Shown: positions 1 to 7,041 of the stretch, in pieces
Layout: each line of letters starts with the position of its first letter
Position numbering within the stretch: position 1 is the first letter of the stretch
Assembly: GCA_002167215.1 (NCBI GenBank)
Contig: NHDS01000011.1
Location: forward strand, 33,680 to 53,977
Length of the DNA: 20,298 bases
Reading direction: 5' to 3'
From: Pelagibacteraceae bacterium TMED65
GTDB taxonomy: Bacteria; Pseudomonadota; Alphaproteobacteria; TMED127
Notes under the pieces: generated by a model
Told to the model about the DNA's origin: nothing
The model's database searches: none
The model's input: only the letters and a program-made list of their open reading frames with translations
Made by a program: the position numbers and the translations under genes

Positions 1-240
1 ATTGAAATTGAGTATGAAATTGCAAAATTTCTCATAGAGAAAAAAAAGTTAAACCTTTCTTTCAATTTAAAAGAATTTGGTAAAGAAAATATTCAAATTA
101 TGATTGACTATTTCTGTAAAGATTTAATTAAAAGTGTTGATAATAAATTGAATAATACCAGAAATAAAAACTTATTAAAAAAAGGACTTGGTATTGATCC
201 CAATAATCTTCCTGATTATGATAAGTTTGTATTCAAGTAA
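1..240 (+). CDS. 3' end of an unknown gene (partial)
   Basis: Frame 1 is open from the left edge to a TAA at 238-240, giving the last 79 residues of a protein that starts outside the window. The visible part is rich in Lys, Asn and Ile, has no obvious membrane segment and ends DYDKFVFK. I do not recognise a family. It is convergent with the glycosyltransferase gene that ends at 246, leaving only 5 bases between the stops, and I see no hairpin terminator there. From its position beside a surface-glycan operon it may be another glycan gene, but that is only inference. Confidence is for the frame being coding, not for any function. Confidence 0.6.
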   Translation: MEIEYEIAKFLIEKKKLNLSFNLKEFGKENIQIMIDYFCKDLIKSVDNKLNNTRNKNLLKKGLGIDPNNLPDYDKFVFK

Positions 241-245
241 TTTAT

Positions 246-1736
246 TTAAATAACACCTTTTCTGCTTAATAAAGGATCGCTTAAATCTTCAAAAGTTTTT
301 TTGTATTTCTTAGGTATTGTTGAACTTTGAAAAATTCTTCCCGCCTCATTAAATGTATGTTTATTCCAATATTCAAACAAAGGGAAAGGAAAAGTTTTAG
401 GTACTTCTTGCATATAAAAATTCATAAATTTAAGTGCATTTATTTTCTTTGAATTAGGCACAGTGACTTTTTTATTTTTAATAAAAATGTTAATTTTATT
501 AAAATAATCCTTCAAACTTTTCGGATCATATTGAATATTTTTGCCCCAAGCAGCTCCCATTCCACCAGAAATCACTGGTTTGTTTTTCAAGACCATTTCC
601 CAACCTACATCTGAGGAATATACTAAACCTAAATCTGCTATGTCTATCAAACCATACGTATTAATTGAAGTTTGACTGGGCAATATGGTAAAACTTTCAC
701 CAAGCTTTTCTAAATAATTATTGATATACTTTTCACACGTCATATAACAATTTGTTAATTTTTCAGCAGGATGAGGTCTTATAATAATATTGCAGTTTTT
801 TTTTTGTATCAAAAAATCGATGGTTCTTTTTAACCAATCAAAATGAGATTTGAACAAGTAGTTTGTCTTTTTTGTTAGAACGGTTGTATCAAATGCAAGA
901 TTAGTAAGAATTAAAATTGTATAGTTATTTCTTTTTAAAAATAACCTTTTATAAATTATTTCTTTATTTAATGGATCTTCTCTATGAAAATTTAAGAAAA
1001 CGTCTTTTTTATAAAACTTTTTTTTTGAAATTCTTTCAATTGTGAAATTCGATTTACTAATGGGGTTGTTTTTCAATTCTTCCCAAGCTTCATCAATATT
1101 CAAATTATTGAAAGGACTATTTTTTGAGATCATAATACTATTTTTGTCATTTCTATAACCGTAACAAGTTATCGTTTTACCTAATTCTTGTAGAATTGAA
1201 AACGCAACACCGTATTCTGCCCATGACCCACTATCAATAATATAATTGTCAAATTCATTGTTTTTAACAAATGATTTGAACTTAATGGCAAAGTTAAAAT
1301 TTTTCTTTTCAATTTGTTCAAATAACTTTTTATTTTTCTTATTTTTTTCATAAACAGGATTTTTTAAAATTCTTTGAACATCTTCTTGGGTCTGACGATA
1401 AATAATTTTTCTTAATTTTATTGAAATATTTGAAATCTTATCAACAACTTCTTCTCCGTATTCAACATTAATTTTATTCTTAATAATGACTTTGATTAGT
1501 GATGAAAAATTTTTCTGAGAACTAAATCCATAGAAGTTTTTATTTAAACTCTGACCGGAATTCTGGATAAATAAAGTTACTTTGTGACCAAGTTTAACAA
1601 GAACATGAGCAATAGAGCAATTAATTAAAAAGTCATTAGAATCAGTAGAAAGTATAAGCAGTTTTTTTGATTTAAGACTGAGACGTTTGTTATGATTAAA
1701 TTTTTTTAGAAGTTTGAAATACCTATTTAATGACAT
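246..1736 (-). CDS. GT-B-like surface-glycan transferase (capsule/CDP-glycerol-transferase-like)
   Basis: This 496-residue soluble protein has a Rossmann-like N-terminus (KKLLILSTDS, residues 24-33, then a helix ending LVKLGHKVTLF), as in GT-B glycosyltransferases. The C-terminal half carries RPHPAEK (320-326) and SSDVGWEMVLKNKPVI (374-389). This HP-plus-downstream-Ser layout is typical of capsule/CDP-glycerol-type transferases, where the second motif holds the nucleotide. It is the last gene of the minus-strand glycan operon. Its ATG lies inside the end of the TylF-like gene (14-base overlap), which implies translational coupling. With a CMP-nonulosonate synthetase in the same operon, a CMP-sugar donor is plausible, so it could be the nonulosonate transferase; that is inference. 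A run of ten T at 796-805 (A on the coding strand) lies mid-gene. Confidence 0.7.
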   Translation of the reverse strand: MSLNRYFKLLKKFNHNKRLSLKSKKLLILSTDSNDFLINCSIAHVLVKLGHKVTLFIQNSGQSLNKNFYGFSSQKNFSSLIKVIIKNKINVEYGEEVVDKISNISIKLRKIIYRQTQEDVQRILKNPVYEKNKKNKKLFEQIEKKNFNFAIKFKSFVKNNEFDNYIIDSGSWAEYGVAFSILQELGKTITCYGYRNDKNSIMISKNSPFNNLNIDEAWEELKNNPISKSNFTIERISKKKFYKKDVFLNFHREDPLNKEIIYKRLFLKRNNYTILILTNLAFDTTVLTKKTNYLFKSHFDWLKRTIDFLIQKKNCNIIIRPHPAEKLTNCYMTCEKYINNYLEKLGESFTILPSQTSINTYGLIDIADLGLVYSSDVGWEMVLKNKPVISGGMGAAWGKNIQYDPKSLKDYFNKINIFIKNKKVTVPNSKKINALKFMNFYMQEVPKTFPFPLFEYWNKHTFNEAGRIFQSSTIPKKYKKTFEDLSDPLLSRKGVI

Positions 1737-2385
1737 AACTTATATAACTTGAGTATGGTAAGCTTTTAATAACATTTGGTTTATTACTAAAAAATTCATC
1801 AATTGCTTTATTTGCACCAGGGAAGGCACCATAATCATCCAAGATAACTACACCATTCTTTACTACATGAGGATATAGAATATCCAAACATATTTTTGTA
1901 GGTTCATAAGTATCTACATCAATATGCAATAAAGATATTTTGATATGTTTATTTGATTTTATAAACTGTGGAAGTGTTTTTAAAATATTCCCCTTTATCA
2001 ACTCTAAATTTTTATCAACACCTAATTCTTTAAATATTTTTAATAATTTATTTTTTTCAATAGATTGATTTCCAGCTTCACTAGTAAAATTTTTTAAATA
2101 CTTCTTATCATCAGAGGAACATTTTTCAGGGAATTTTCCGAAAGTGTCAAATGCTATAATCTTTTTTGAAGATGAATGGCCATAAAGTGCTCTCAATTTT
2201 ACAAATTGAGATAAAGAGGATCCTTTGAAAACTCCACATTCTATTATTTCACCTGGTATTGCTTTTATCTTATTAAATAACTCAAATCTACTTACTAGTT
2301 TACCTATTCTTTCTACCGGAGCAGAGAGCATGTAAGCATTTTCGTAATCGAAATTTTTTTTAATATCTAGTAATTTTTTTTTCAT
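1723..2385 (-). CDS. TylF/MycF-family SAM-dependent sugar O-methyltransferase
   Basis: The 220-residue protein has the layout of the TylF (macrocin O-methyltransferase) family. The SAM-binding loop is IIECGVFKGSS (47-57), an acidic residue follows the next strand (AFDTF, 79-83), a metal/catalytic region reads HIDVDTYEPT (154-163), and LDDYG lies at 182-186. The paired acidic motifs match the Mg-dependent active site known in this family. Homologues methylate hydroxyls of nucleotide-linked or polymer sugars, so the likely role is O-methylation of a sugar in the glycan made by this operon. The start codon overlaps the neuB-like stop as ATGA (2382-2385), and its own end overlaps the next gene by 14 bases. 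The exact acceptor cannot be read from sequence. Confidence 0.85.
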   Translation of the reverse strand: MKKKLLDIKKNFDYENAYMLSAPVERIGKLVSRFELFNKIKAIPGEIIECGVFKGSSLSQFVKLRALYGHSSSKKIIAFDTFGKFPEKCSSDDKKYLKNFTSEAGNQSIEKNKLLKIFKELGVDKNLELIKGNILKTLPQFIKSNKHIKISLLHIDVDTYEPTKICLDILYPHVVKNGVVILDDYGAFPGANKAIDEFFSNKPNVIKSLPYSSYISYVIK

Positions 2386-3245
2386 TTTACTAATCTTAAT
2401 TTATCTCTTATTTTTTTCTCTGAATCATAAACTTTCTTTATTCCATCACCTAAAGATTTTTGTAAAACTTTAATATCTCTGACTAATTTTTTCAAACCTG
2501 GCGGTTCGAGTGATGCAGCTTGATCAGTGCCCCACATTGATCTGTCTAATGTAAAGTGTCTCTCAATAAAACACGCACCTAAAACACATGCAGCCAGAGT
2601 TGTTTGAATTCCTAGTTCATGTCCAGAGTAACCAATTGGATGATCAAACTCTTTCATGAATGTTTGAATTACTTTTAGATTCAGTTCCTCAGATTTACAA
2701 GGATATGCACTCGTGGAATGTGCAATTAGCAAATTAGTGTGACTTAAAATTTGTTCTGCTTTTTTTATCTCTTTCATCGTAGACATACCAGTAGAAATAA
2801 TTATAGCCTCTTTTAATTTAGAGTGTTCTTTTAATAGTATTTTGTCAGTTAATGAAGCTGAGGCAATCTTGTATGCAACAGGATTAAACTTTTTAATAAA
2901 TTCGAGTGATTCTAGGTCCCAACATGAAGCAAACCAGTCAATTCCTTTTTTTTTACAATATTTATCAATAAATTCGTAATTATCTTTAGATAACTCAATT
3001 TTTTCCTTATATTTTAAATATGACATTCTACCCCACGGAGTATCTCTTTCAATTAATTTTTGTTCTTCAGGAACACAAATTTGTGGTGTTCTTTTTTGGA
3101 ATTTTACAGCATTAACACCTGCTATATGAGCCTCGTCAATTAACTTTTGAACTAATTGCATGTCTCCATTGTGGTTGATACCAATTTCTGCAATCACATA
3201 GATTGGATAAGAGGTGCCAATATTATTTTTACCAATCTTAATCAT
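2382..3245 (-). CDS. neuB: NeuB-family nonulosonate (sialic-acid-like) synthase without SAF domain
   Basis: NeuB enzymes condense phosphoenolpyruvate with an N-acylhexosamine or its 6-phosphate to form a nine-carbon acid. The family signatures are all present: AEIGINHNGD (19-28), AVKFQ, KIASASLTD, ISTGMST, HSTSAYP, GYSGHELG and ERHFTLDRSMWGTDQAAS. At 287 residues it is about 50-60 shorter than usual and stops after the TIM barrel, so the C-terminal SAF (antifreeze-like) domain, which helps close the active site in characterised NeuB, is absent. It overlaps the CMP-synthetase gene by 8 bases (ATG at 3243-3245) and the methyltransferase by 4. Which sugar is made (sialic, KDN, legionaminic or other) cannot be decided. 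The phosphatase domain next door hints at a 9-phosphate intermediate. Confidence 0.88.
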   Translation of the reverse strand: MIKIGKNNIGTSYPIYVIAEIGINHNGDMQLVQKLIDEAHIAGVNAVKFQKRTPQICVPEEQKLIERDTPWGRMSYLKYKEKIELSKDNYEFIDKYCKKKGIDWFASCWDLESLEFIKKFNPVAYKIASASLTDKILLKEHSKLKEAIIISTGMSTMKEIKKAEQILSHTNLLIAHSTSAYPCKSEELNLKVIQTFMKEFDHPIGYSGHELGIQTTLAACVLGACFIERHFTLDRSMWGTDQAASLEPPGLKKLVRDIKVLQKSLGDGIKKVYDSEKKIRDKLRLVK

Positions 3246-4413
3246 TAATCTTAGATAATAAAATTTCGGCTAATTCTCTTATAGCTCCATTACCCCCACT
3301 TTGTTTTAATACGTGATCCACATTTTCCTTAATTAAATTCTCTGCGTCATTCGGACAAAAGCTTATTCCTACTCTTTGAATACAATCAATATCATTAATA
3401 TCATTCCCTATAAAAATAACATCCTCATATTTTAGAGTGTTTTTTTTTAACCAGTTATCTAATATTTCAATCTTTTTTCCATTGGTTTGAATACATTCAA
3501 TATTTAATTTTGTTGCTCTTTTTTGAACTACTTGATTTTGTTCGTTAGAAATAATTAATAATTTAATACCTGAATTTTCTTTTAATTGCTTTAGCCCCAT
3601 ACCATCGCTTCGTGAACATAAGACCAATTCATCTCCATTAGAATCTAAATAGACTTTATTATCAGTATGTACTCCATCAAAATCCATTATCAAAGCTTTT
3701 GGTTGATTGAAAATTATTTTATTTTTGAGTTTAATATTTTTTAAATAAATTTCTGCCATATCTGCATCTTGGTAATCATTAATGTCTAAAACTTTATTTT
3801 TATCAATTAAAAAAGGTTTACATTTTCCACAAAAACGGTATTTATCTCTCAAAAAAATTTTTGTTCTCATAATATAAATTGAACCTGCTTCTAAATATTC
3901 TGTTGATCGTTTTTGTCTCATTAACCTCTTACTATGATCATGATTAATTCCTATGAATTGTTCATTTTTATTTTTCCAAATAAAACCATCAAAAGAGGAA
4001 CATGCAAATGTTGAATCAAGCCCGTTTTCATTTAAATAATTTATTCCTTTTTCAATATCACAAAATGTTATTAACGGTGATGTACATTGTAAAAAAACAA
4101 TAATTTCAGGATTAATATTTTTTTCATTATAATGATTTAATGTATGAAGAATTGCACTTTCAGATGATGAATTGTCGTTGCTAATTCTTTTAGGTCTGTC
4201 AATCACATCTACGTCAAACTTTTTTGCAAATTTCTTTATTTGCTTATCATCAGTTGATACGATTATTTTATCGACTGATTTGATTTTTTGTGATTCCTCT
4301 AATGTCCATTGTAATAATGGTTTTTTGTTTATAATATGAAGATTCTTATTTTTAATTGATTTTGATCCACCTCTAGCAGGAATTATAATAAAAATATTAT
4401 TTTTTTTTCTCAA
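3238..4413 (-). CDS. neuA: CMP-nonulosonate cytidylyltransferase fused to a KdsC-like HAD phosphatase
   Basis: Residues 1-225 form a CMP-sialic-acid synthetase: IIPARGGSKSIKNKN (10-24) is the CTP-binding loop, followed by VSTDD (52-56), RISNDNSSS (76-84) and EAGSIYIM (175-182). Residues 238-391 are a KdsC-type HAD phosphatase with DFDGVHTD (244-251, nucleophile D244 and acid D246), IISN (287-290), a Lys at 313/314, GNDINDID (336-343) and the GGNGAIRE tail loop. The phosphatase motifs are intact, so the domain is probably active, perhaps removing a 9-phosphate before CMP activation. Vertebrate CMP-sialate synthetase has a comparable two-domain layout. Translation most likely begins at TTG (4411-4413): an in-frame TAA lies 27 bases upstream and the first domain motif follows at once. 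It overlaps neuB by 8 bases. Confidence 0.88.
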   Translation of the reverse strand: MRKKNNIFIIIPARGGSKSIKNKNLHIINKKPLLQWTLEESQKIKSVDKIIVSTDDKQIKKFAKKFDVDVIDRPKRISNDNSSSESAILHTLNHYNEKNINPEIIVFLQCTSPLITFCDIEKGINYLNENGLDSTFACSSFDGFIWKNKNEQFIGINHDHSKRLMRQKRSTEYLEAGSIYIMRTKIFLRDKYRFCGKCKPFLIDKNKVLDINDYQDADMAEIYLKNIKLKNKIIFNQPKALIMDFDGVHTDNKVYLDSNGDELVLCSRSDGMGLKQLKENSGIKLLIISNEQNQVVQKRATKLNIECIQTNGKKIEILDNWLKKNTLKYEDVIFIGNDINDIDCIQRVGISFCPNDAENLIKENVDHVLKQSGGNGAIRELAEILLSKIND

Positions 4414-4474
4414 TATTGTTTCTCTATTTTTTATCTTTTATAAGTTTCATAATAGATGATTTTGTTTTAAACAA

Positions 4475-5794
4475 TTACTTTTTTTTGGAAAATATATATT
4501 CTGAAATTGAATCTATTACAAAATCAAGCATTGGAATTTCTAAACCTGGAAAAACTCCTAACCAAAATGTATCAAATAAGATTTTTTCTGTATTTTCTAA
4601 TGTTCCAGAAACTCTATATTTTTGACCGAGCATATAAGGTTGTTTTAAAACATTTCCTGCAAATAAAAGTCTTGAATGAATATTTTTATCTTCTAAATAC
4701 TGAACTAATTCATTTCTATTAAAATATTTGTTATTTCTAATAGTTAACGGAAACCCGAACCATGAAGGTTCAGAATTAATTGTGTTTTCCGGTAAAATAA
4801 AAAATTCTTCTAAACTTCTAAACTTTTTAAGTAAGTAATTAAAATTGCTGTTTCTTTTTTTAATAAAATGATCTAGTTTTTTTAATTGACCTAAACCGCA
4901 TGCAGCCTGCATATCTGTAATTTTAAGATTGAAACCTAAATTAGAATAAATATATTTATGGTCATAACCCTCTGGAAGATTTCCAAGTTTCCAACAAAAT
5001 CTTCTTCCACATGAGTTATCCTTGCCGGGTGCACAAAAACAGTCTCTGCCCCAATCTCTTATCGATTCGGCAATTTTCTTTAACTTGATATTATTGGTAA
5101 AAACTGCTCCTCCTTCTCCCATTGTGATGTGGTGAGCTGGATAAAAACTTAAAGTTCCAAAATCTCCAAAAGTACCAACATTCTGGCCATTAAATTTTGA
5201 ACCCAGAGCATCACAAGAATCTTCAACTAGCCATAAATTATATTTTTTACAAATTTTTATAATAGTGTCTAAATTAAAAGGGTTGCCAAGAGTATGAGCA
5301 AGCATTATAGCCTTTGTTTTTTTGGTTATTGCTTCTTCTATCCTTTCTTCATTAATATTATAATTACCCATTTTGACATCTACAAAAACAGGAATAGCTT
5401 TGTACAAAAGTATTGGATTAATTGTTGTAGGAAACCCAGCAGCAACAGTGATTACTTCATCTCCTGGTTTAATACTTCTTGAACCAAGTTTTGGTGAAGT
5501 AAGACTAGAAAAGGCAATTAAATTAGCTGAAGATCCAGAATTCACGGTAAGTAAAGAGCGTGTATTAAGAAACCTAGATAATTTTTTTTCAAATTCTATG
5601 TTAAATCTTCCAGTAGTTAAGTGACCATCCAGAGCAGCATCAACCATATTAACTGTTTCGTCATGATCTAAAACTTTTCCTGAAACTTGAACTTTATCAA
5701 ATCCAGGAGTAAAAGTTTTTTTTGCGTATTTTATATTCGAGTAGTGAATAACTAAATCTGAAATTTTCTTTCTTATGTCATTTAAATGTTCCAT
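4475..5794 (-). CDS. rfbH: RfbH/E1-type CDP-4-keto-6-deoxyglucose 3-dehydratase (PMP and [2Fe-2S])
   Basis: This 439-residue protein of the DegT/DnrJ aminotransferase fold has the features of the E1 dehydratase of 3,6-dideoxyhexose synthesis. In FYPAHHITMGEGGA the usual PLP-binding lysine is replaced by His221, as in E1, which uses PMP for C3 dehydration. Four cysteines (C194, C252, C254, C262) are spaced C-X57-C-X1-C-X7-C, the iron-sulfur ligand pattern I recall for E1. The expected product is the 3,4-glucoseen intermediate of CDP-3,6-dideoxyhexoses (abequose, paratose, tyvelose or ascarylose routes) or a related 3-deoxy sugar. The E3 reductase that completes the reaction and CDP-glucose enzymes are not in the window. 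The gene starts 3 bases after the preceding glycosyltransferase stop and is followed by a 61-base gap before neuA. Confidence 0.88.
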   Translation of the reverse strand: MEHLNDIRKKISDLVIHYSNIKYAKKTFTPGFDKVQVSGKVLDHDETVNMVDAALDGHLTTGRFNIEFEKKLSRFLNTRSLLTVNSGSSANLIAFSSLTSPKLGSRSIKPGDEVITVAAGFPTTINPILLYKAIPVFVDVKMGNYNINEERIEEAITKKTKAIMLAHTLGNPFNLDTIIKICKKYNLWLVEDSCDALGSKFNGQNVGTFGDFGTLSFYPAHHITMGEGGAVFTNNIKLKKIAESIRDWGRDCFCAPGKDNSCGRRFCWKLGNLPEGYDHKYIYSNLGFNLKITDMQAACGLGQLKKLDHFIKKRNSNFNYLLKKFRSLEEFFILPENTINSEPSWFGFPLTIRNNKYFNRNELVQYLEDKNIHSRLLFAGNVLKQPYMLGQKYRVSGTLENTEKILFDTFWLGVFPGLEIPMLDFVIDSISEYIFSKKK

Positions 5795-5797
5795 AAG

Positions 5798-6937
5798 CTA
5801 ATTTAAATTAATTTGAAATGGAAAATTTGGAATTTGGATAAGATTAGTTAAATTATCAAATAAATTAGCTCTAATTTCCTCTGAAAAATTATTAGATACA
5901 TAAATCTGCAAATAATTGATACACATTGTAATCTTCAGTGCTAAATCTTTTCTATCTTTAATGTCTTTTAGGAAGTTTTCTGTCTTTAACAATCTACATA
6001 AATTATTTGAAAGAATACTGATATAATTATTAACATCCTTAATATCAGATCCAGAATGAACATATTTAGGTAATCTTTTAAATGTTAGAAAAATTAAGTG
6101 ATCCCAAAGGTAATAGGTGTGATATCTAAAAAAAGAAAGACTTAAGCTCTTTGGTTTAAGAATATTTATATTTATTAAATTTTCTATATCATCAATAACA
6201 TGAAAATATCTCCATACCATATTTTCATCTGCCCATCTTTTTTGTGTTTCTATGGTCTGTAATTTATCTTGTGGTTCTACCAGACCTATATCATAAAACA
6301 TTCCGTTTTTATTATGTGTATACTTGAGTATTGAGGCCGAATGAGGATAAGCAGAAGTTATAGAATCATCAACATTCTGATATTGAGTTTTGATAGATTG
6401 TGCAAAATCATCAAATACTTTTTGGAATGTTTGTTTTTTTAGTATGATACCAGAAATCCAACCTAACATTTCATGATATCCAAATTTGTTGCAGAGATTT
6501 AAAACTTTATCAATAAAGACTTTAGAGGTATTTCTTGACCTTTTTTTTTCACAAACACAAATAAATTCTAAATTGCTAGCGATATTTGATTTAAGGCATT
6601 TATATACTTTTTTGAGAGAATCCTTTTCTGATAATTTGTCATCATCTCCCATAAACCAAACCCATTCAATATCTGAAGATATAATTTTATTAAGATAGAA
6701 TATATTTGGTTTTAAAGTCTGATCTTGAGGTTTATTATAAATTATTAAATTACTTCTTTTTTCAACTTCTTTCTCTAAAAATTCACTAGTTCCATCATTG
6801 GAAGCAATATTTGAAATAAACAAAGACAACTCTAAATTTCTGCATAATAATTGATTATCAATTGAACTCAATAAAACTTTAAGTTTATCTAATCTATTAT
6901 AAGTGGGGACTGCAATTGCAAGTTTAATTTTATCCAC
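5798..6937 (-). CDS. Family 2 (GT-A) glycosyltransferase, possibly abequosyltransferase-like
   Basis: The N-terminal 110 residues are a GT-A domain: IAVPTYNRLDKL (8-19), SNIASNDGT (42-50) and FMGDDDKL (95-102), whose Asp cluster is the metal/nucleotide-sugar DXD motif. The spacing of the first motifs and of the following KDSLKK recalls RfbV-type abequosyltransferases. That fits its place directly upstream of an RfbH-type dehydratase, though it is inference from memory. Beyond about residue 120 nothing is recognisable. It heads the glycan operon. The start is GTG (6935-6937) with AAGGA four bases upstream (6942-6946); the overlapping ATG at 6939 is out of frame. A consensus sigma-54 promoter lies at 6974-6989, giving a predicted leader of about 26 bases. 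Confidence 0.82.
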   Translation of the reverse strand: MDKIKLAIAVPTYNRLDKLKVLLSSIDNQLLCRNLELSLFISNIASNDGTSEFLEKEVEKRSNLIIYNKPQDQTLKPNIFYLNKIISSDIEWVWFMGDDDKLSEKDSLKKVYKCLKSNIASNLEFICVCEKKRSRNTSKVFIDKVLNLCNKFGYHEMLGWISGIILKKQTFQKVFDDFAQSIKTQYQNVDDSITSAYPHSASILKYTHNKNGMFYDIGLVEPQDKLQTIETQKRWADENMVWRYFHVIDDIENLININILKPKSLSLSFFRYHTYYLWDHLIFLTFKRLPKYVHSGSDIKDVNNYISILSNNLCRLLKTENFLKDIKDRKDLALKITMCINYLQIYVSNNFSEEIRANLFDNLTNLIQIPNFPFQINLN

Positions 6938-6973
6938 ATTTTCCTTTTTTAAAAATCGACCTATTAGATTTAC

Positions 6974-6989
6974 AGCAAAAGTTATGCCA
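6974..6989 (-). promoter_or_regulatory. Sigma-54 promoter of the GT2-rfbH-neuA-neuB operon
   Basis: Read on the minus strand, TGGCATAACTTTTGCT has the -24 GG and -12 GC elements with exactly ten bases between them and fits TGGCAYR-N4-TTGCW at every fixed position. The transcription start would fall near 6963, upstream of the AAGGA ribosome site and GTG start of the first operon gene. Sigma-54 promoters need an activator ATPase such as an FlrC/FlbD-type protein, which is not encoded in this window. Confidence 0.8.
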
Positions 6990-7021
6990 CACTAATGTAT
7001 TTATTTATTGCATTGTGGTGG
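6987..7021. repeat. Imperfect inverted repeat (possible terminator or operator)
   Basis: CCACACTAATG and CATTGTGGTGG flank a 13-base AT-rich spacer and can pair at 8 of 11 positions. It lies 21 bases past the stop of the TPR-GT9 gene, so it could end that transcript, but the strand has only a short weak T run after it. Its left arm overlaps the -24 element of the sigma-54 promoter, so it might instead be a protein-binding site. Either reading is weak. Confidence 0.3.
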
Positions 7022-7041
7022 AATTAATTATCATTGAATTT

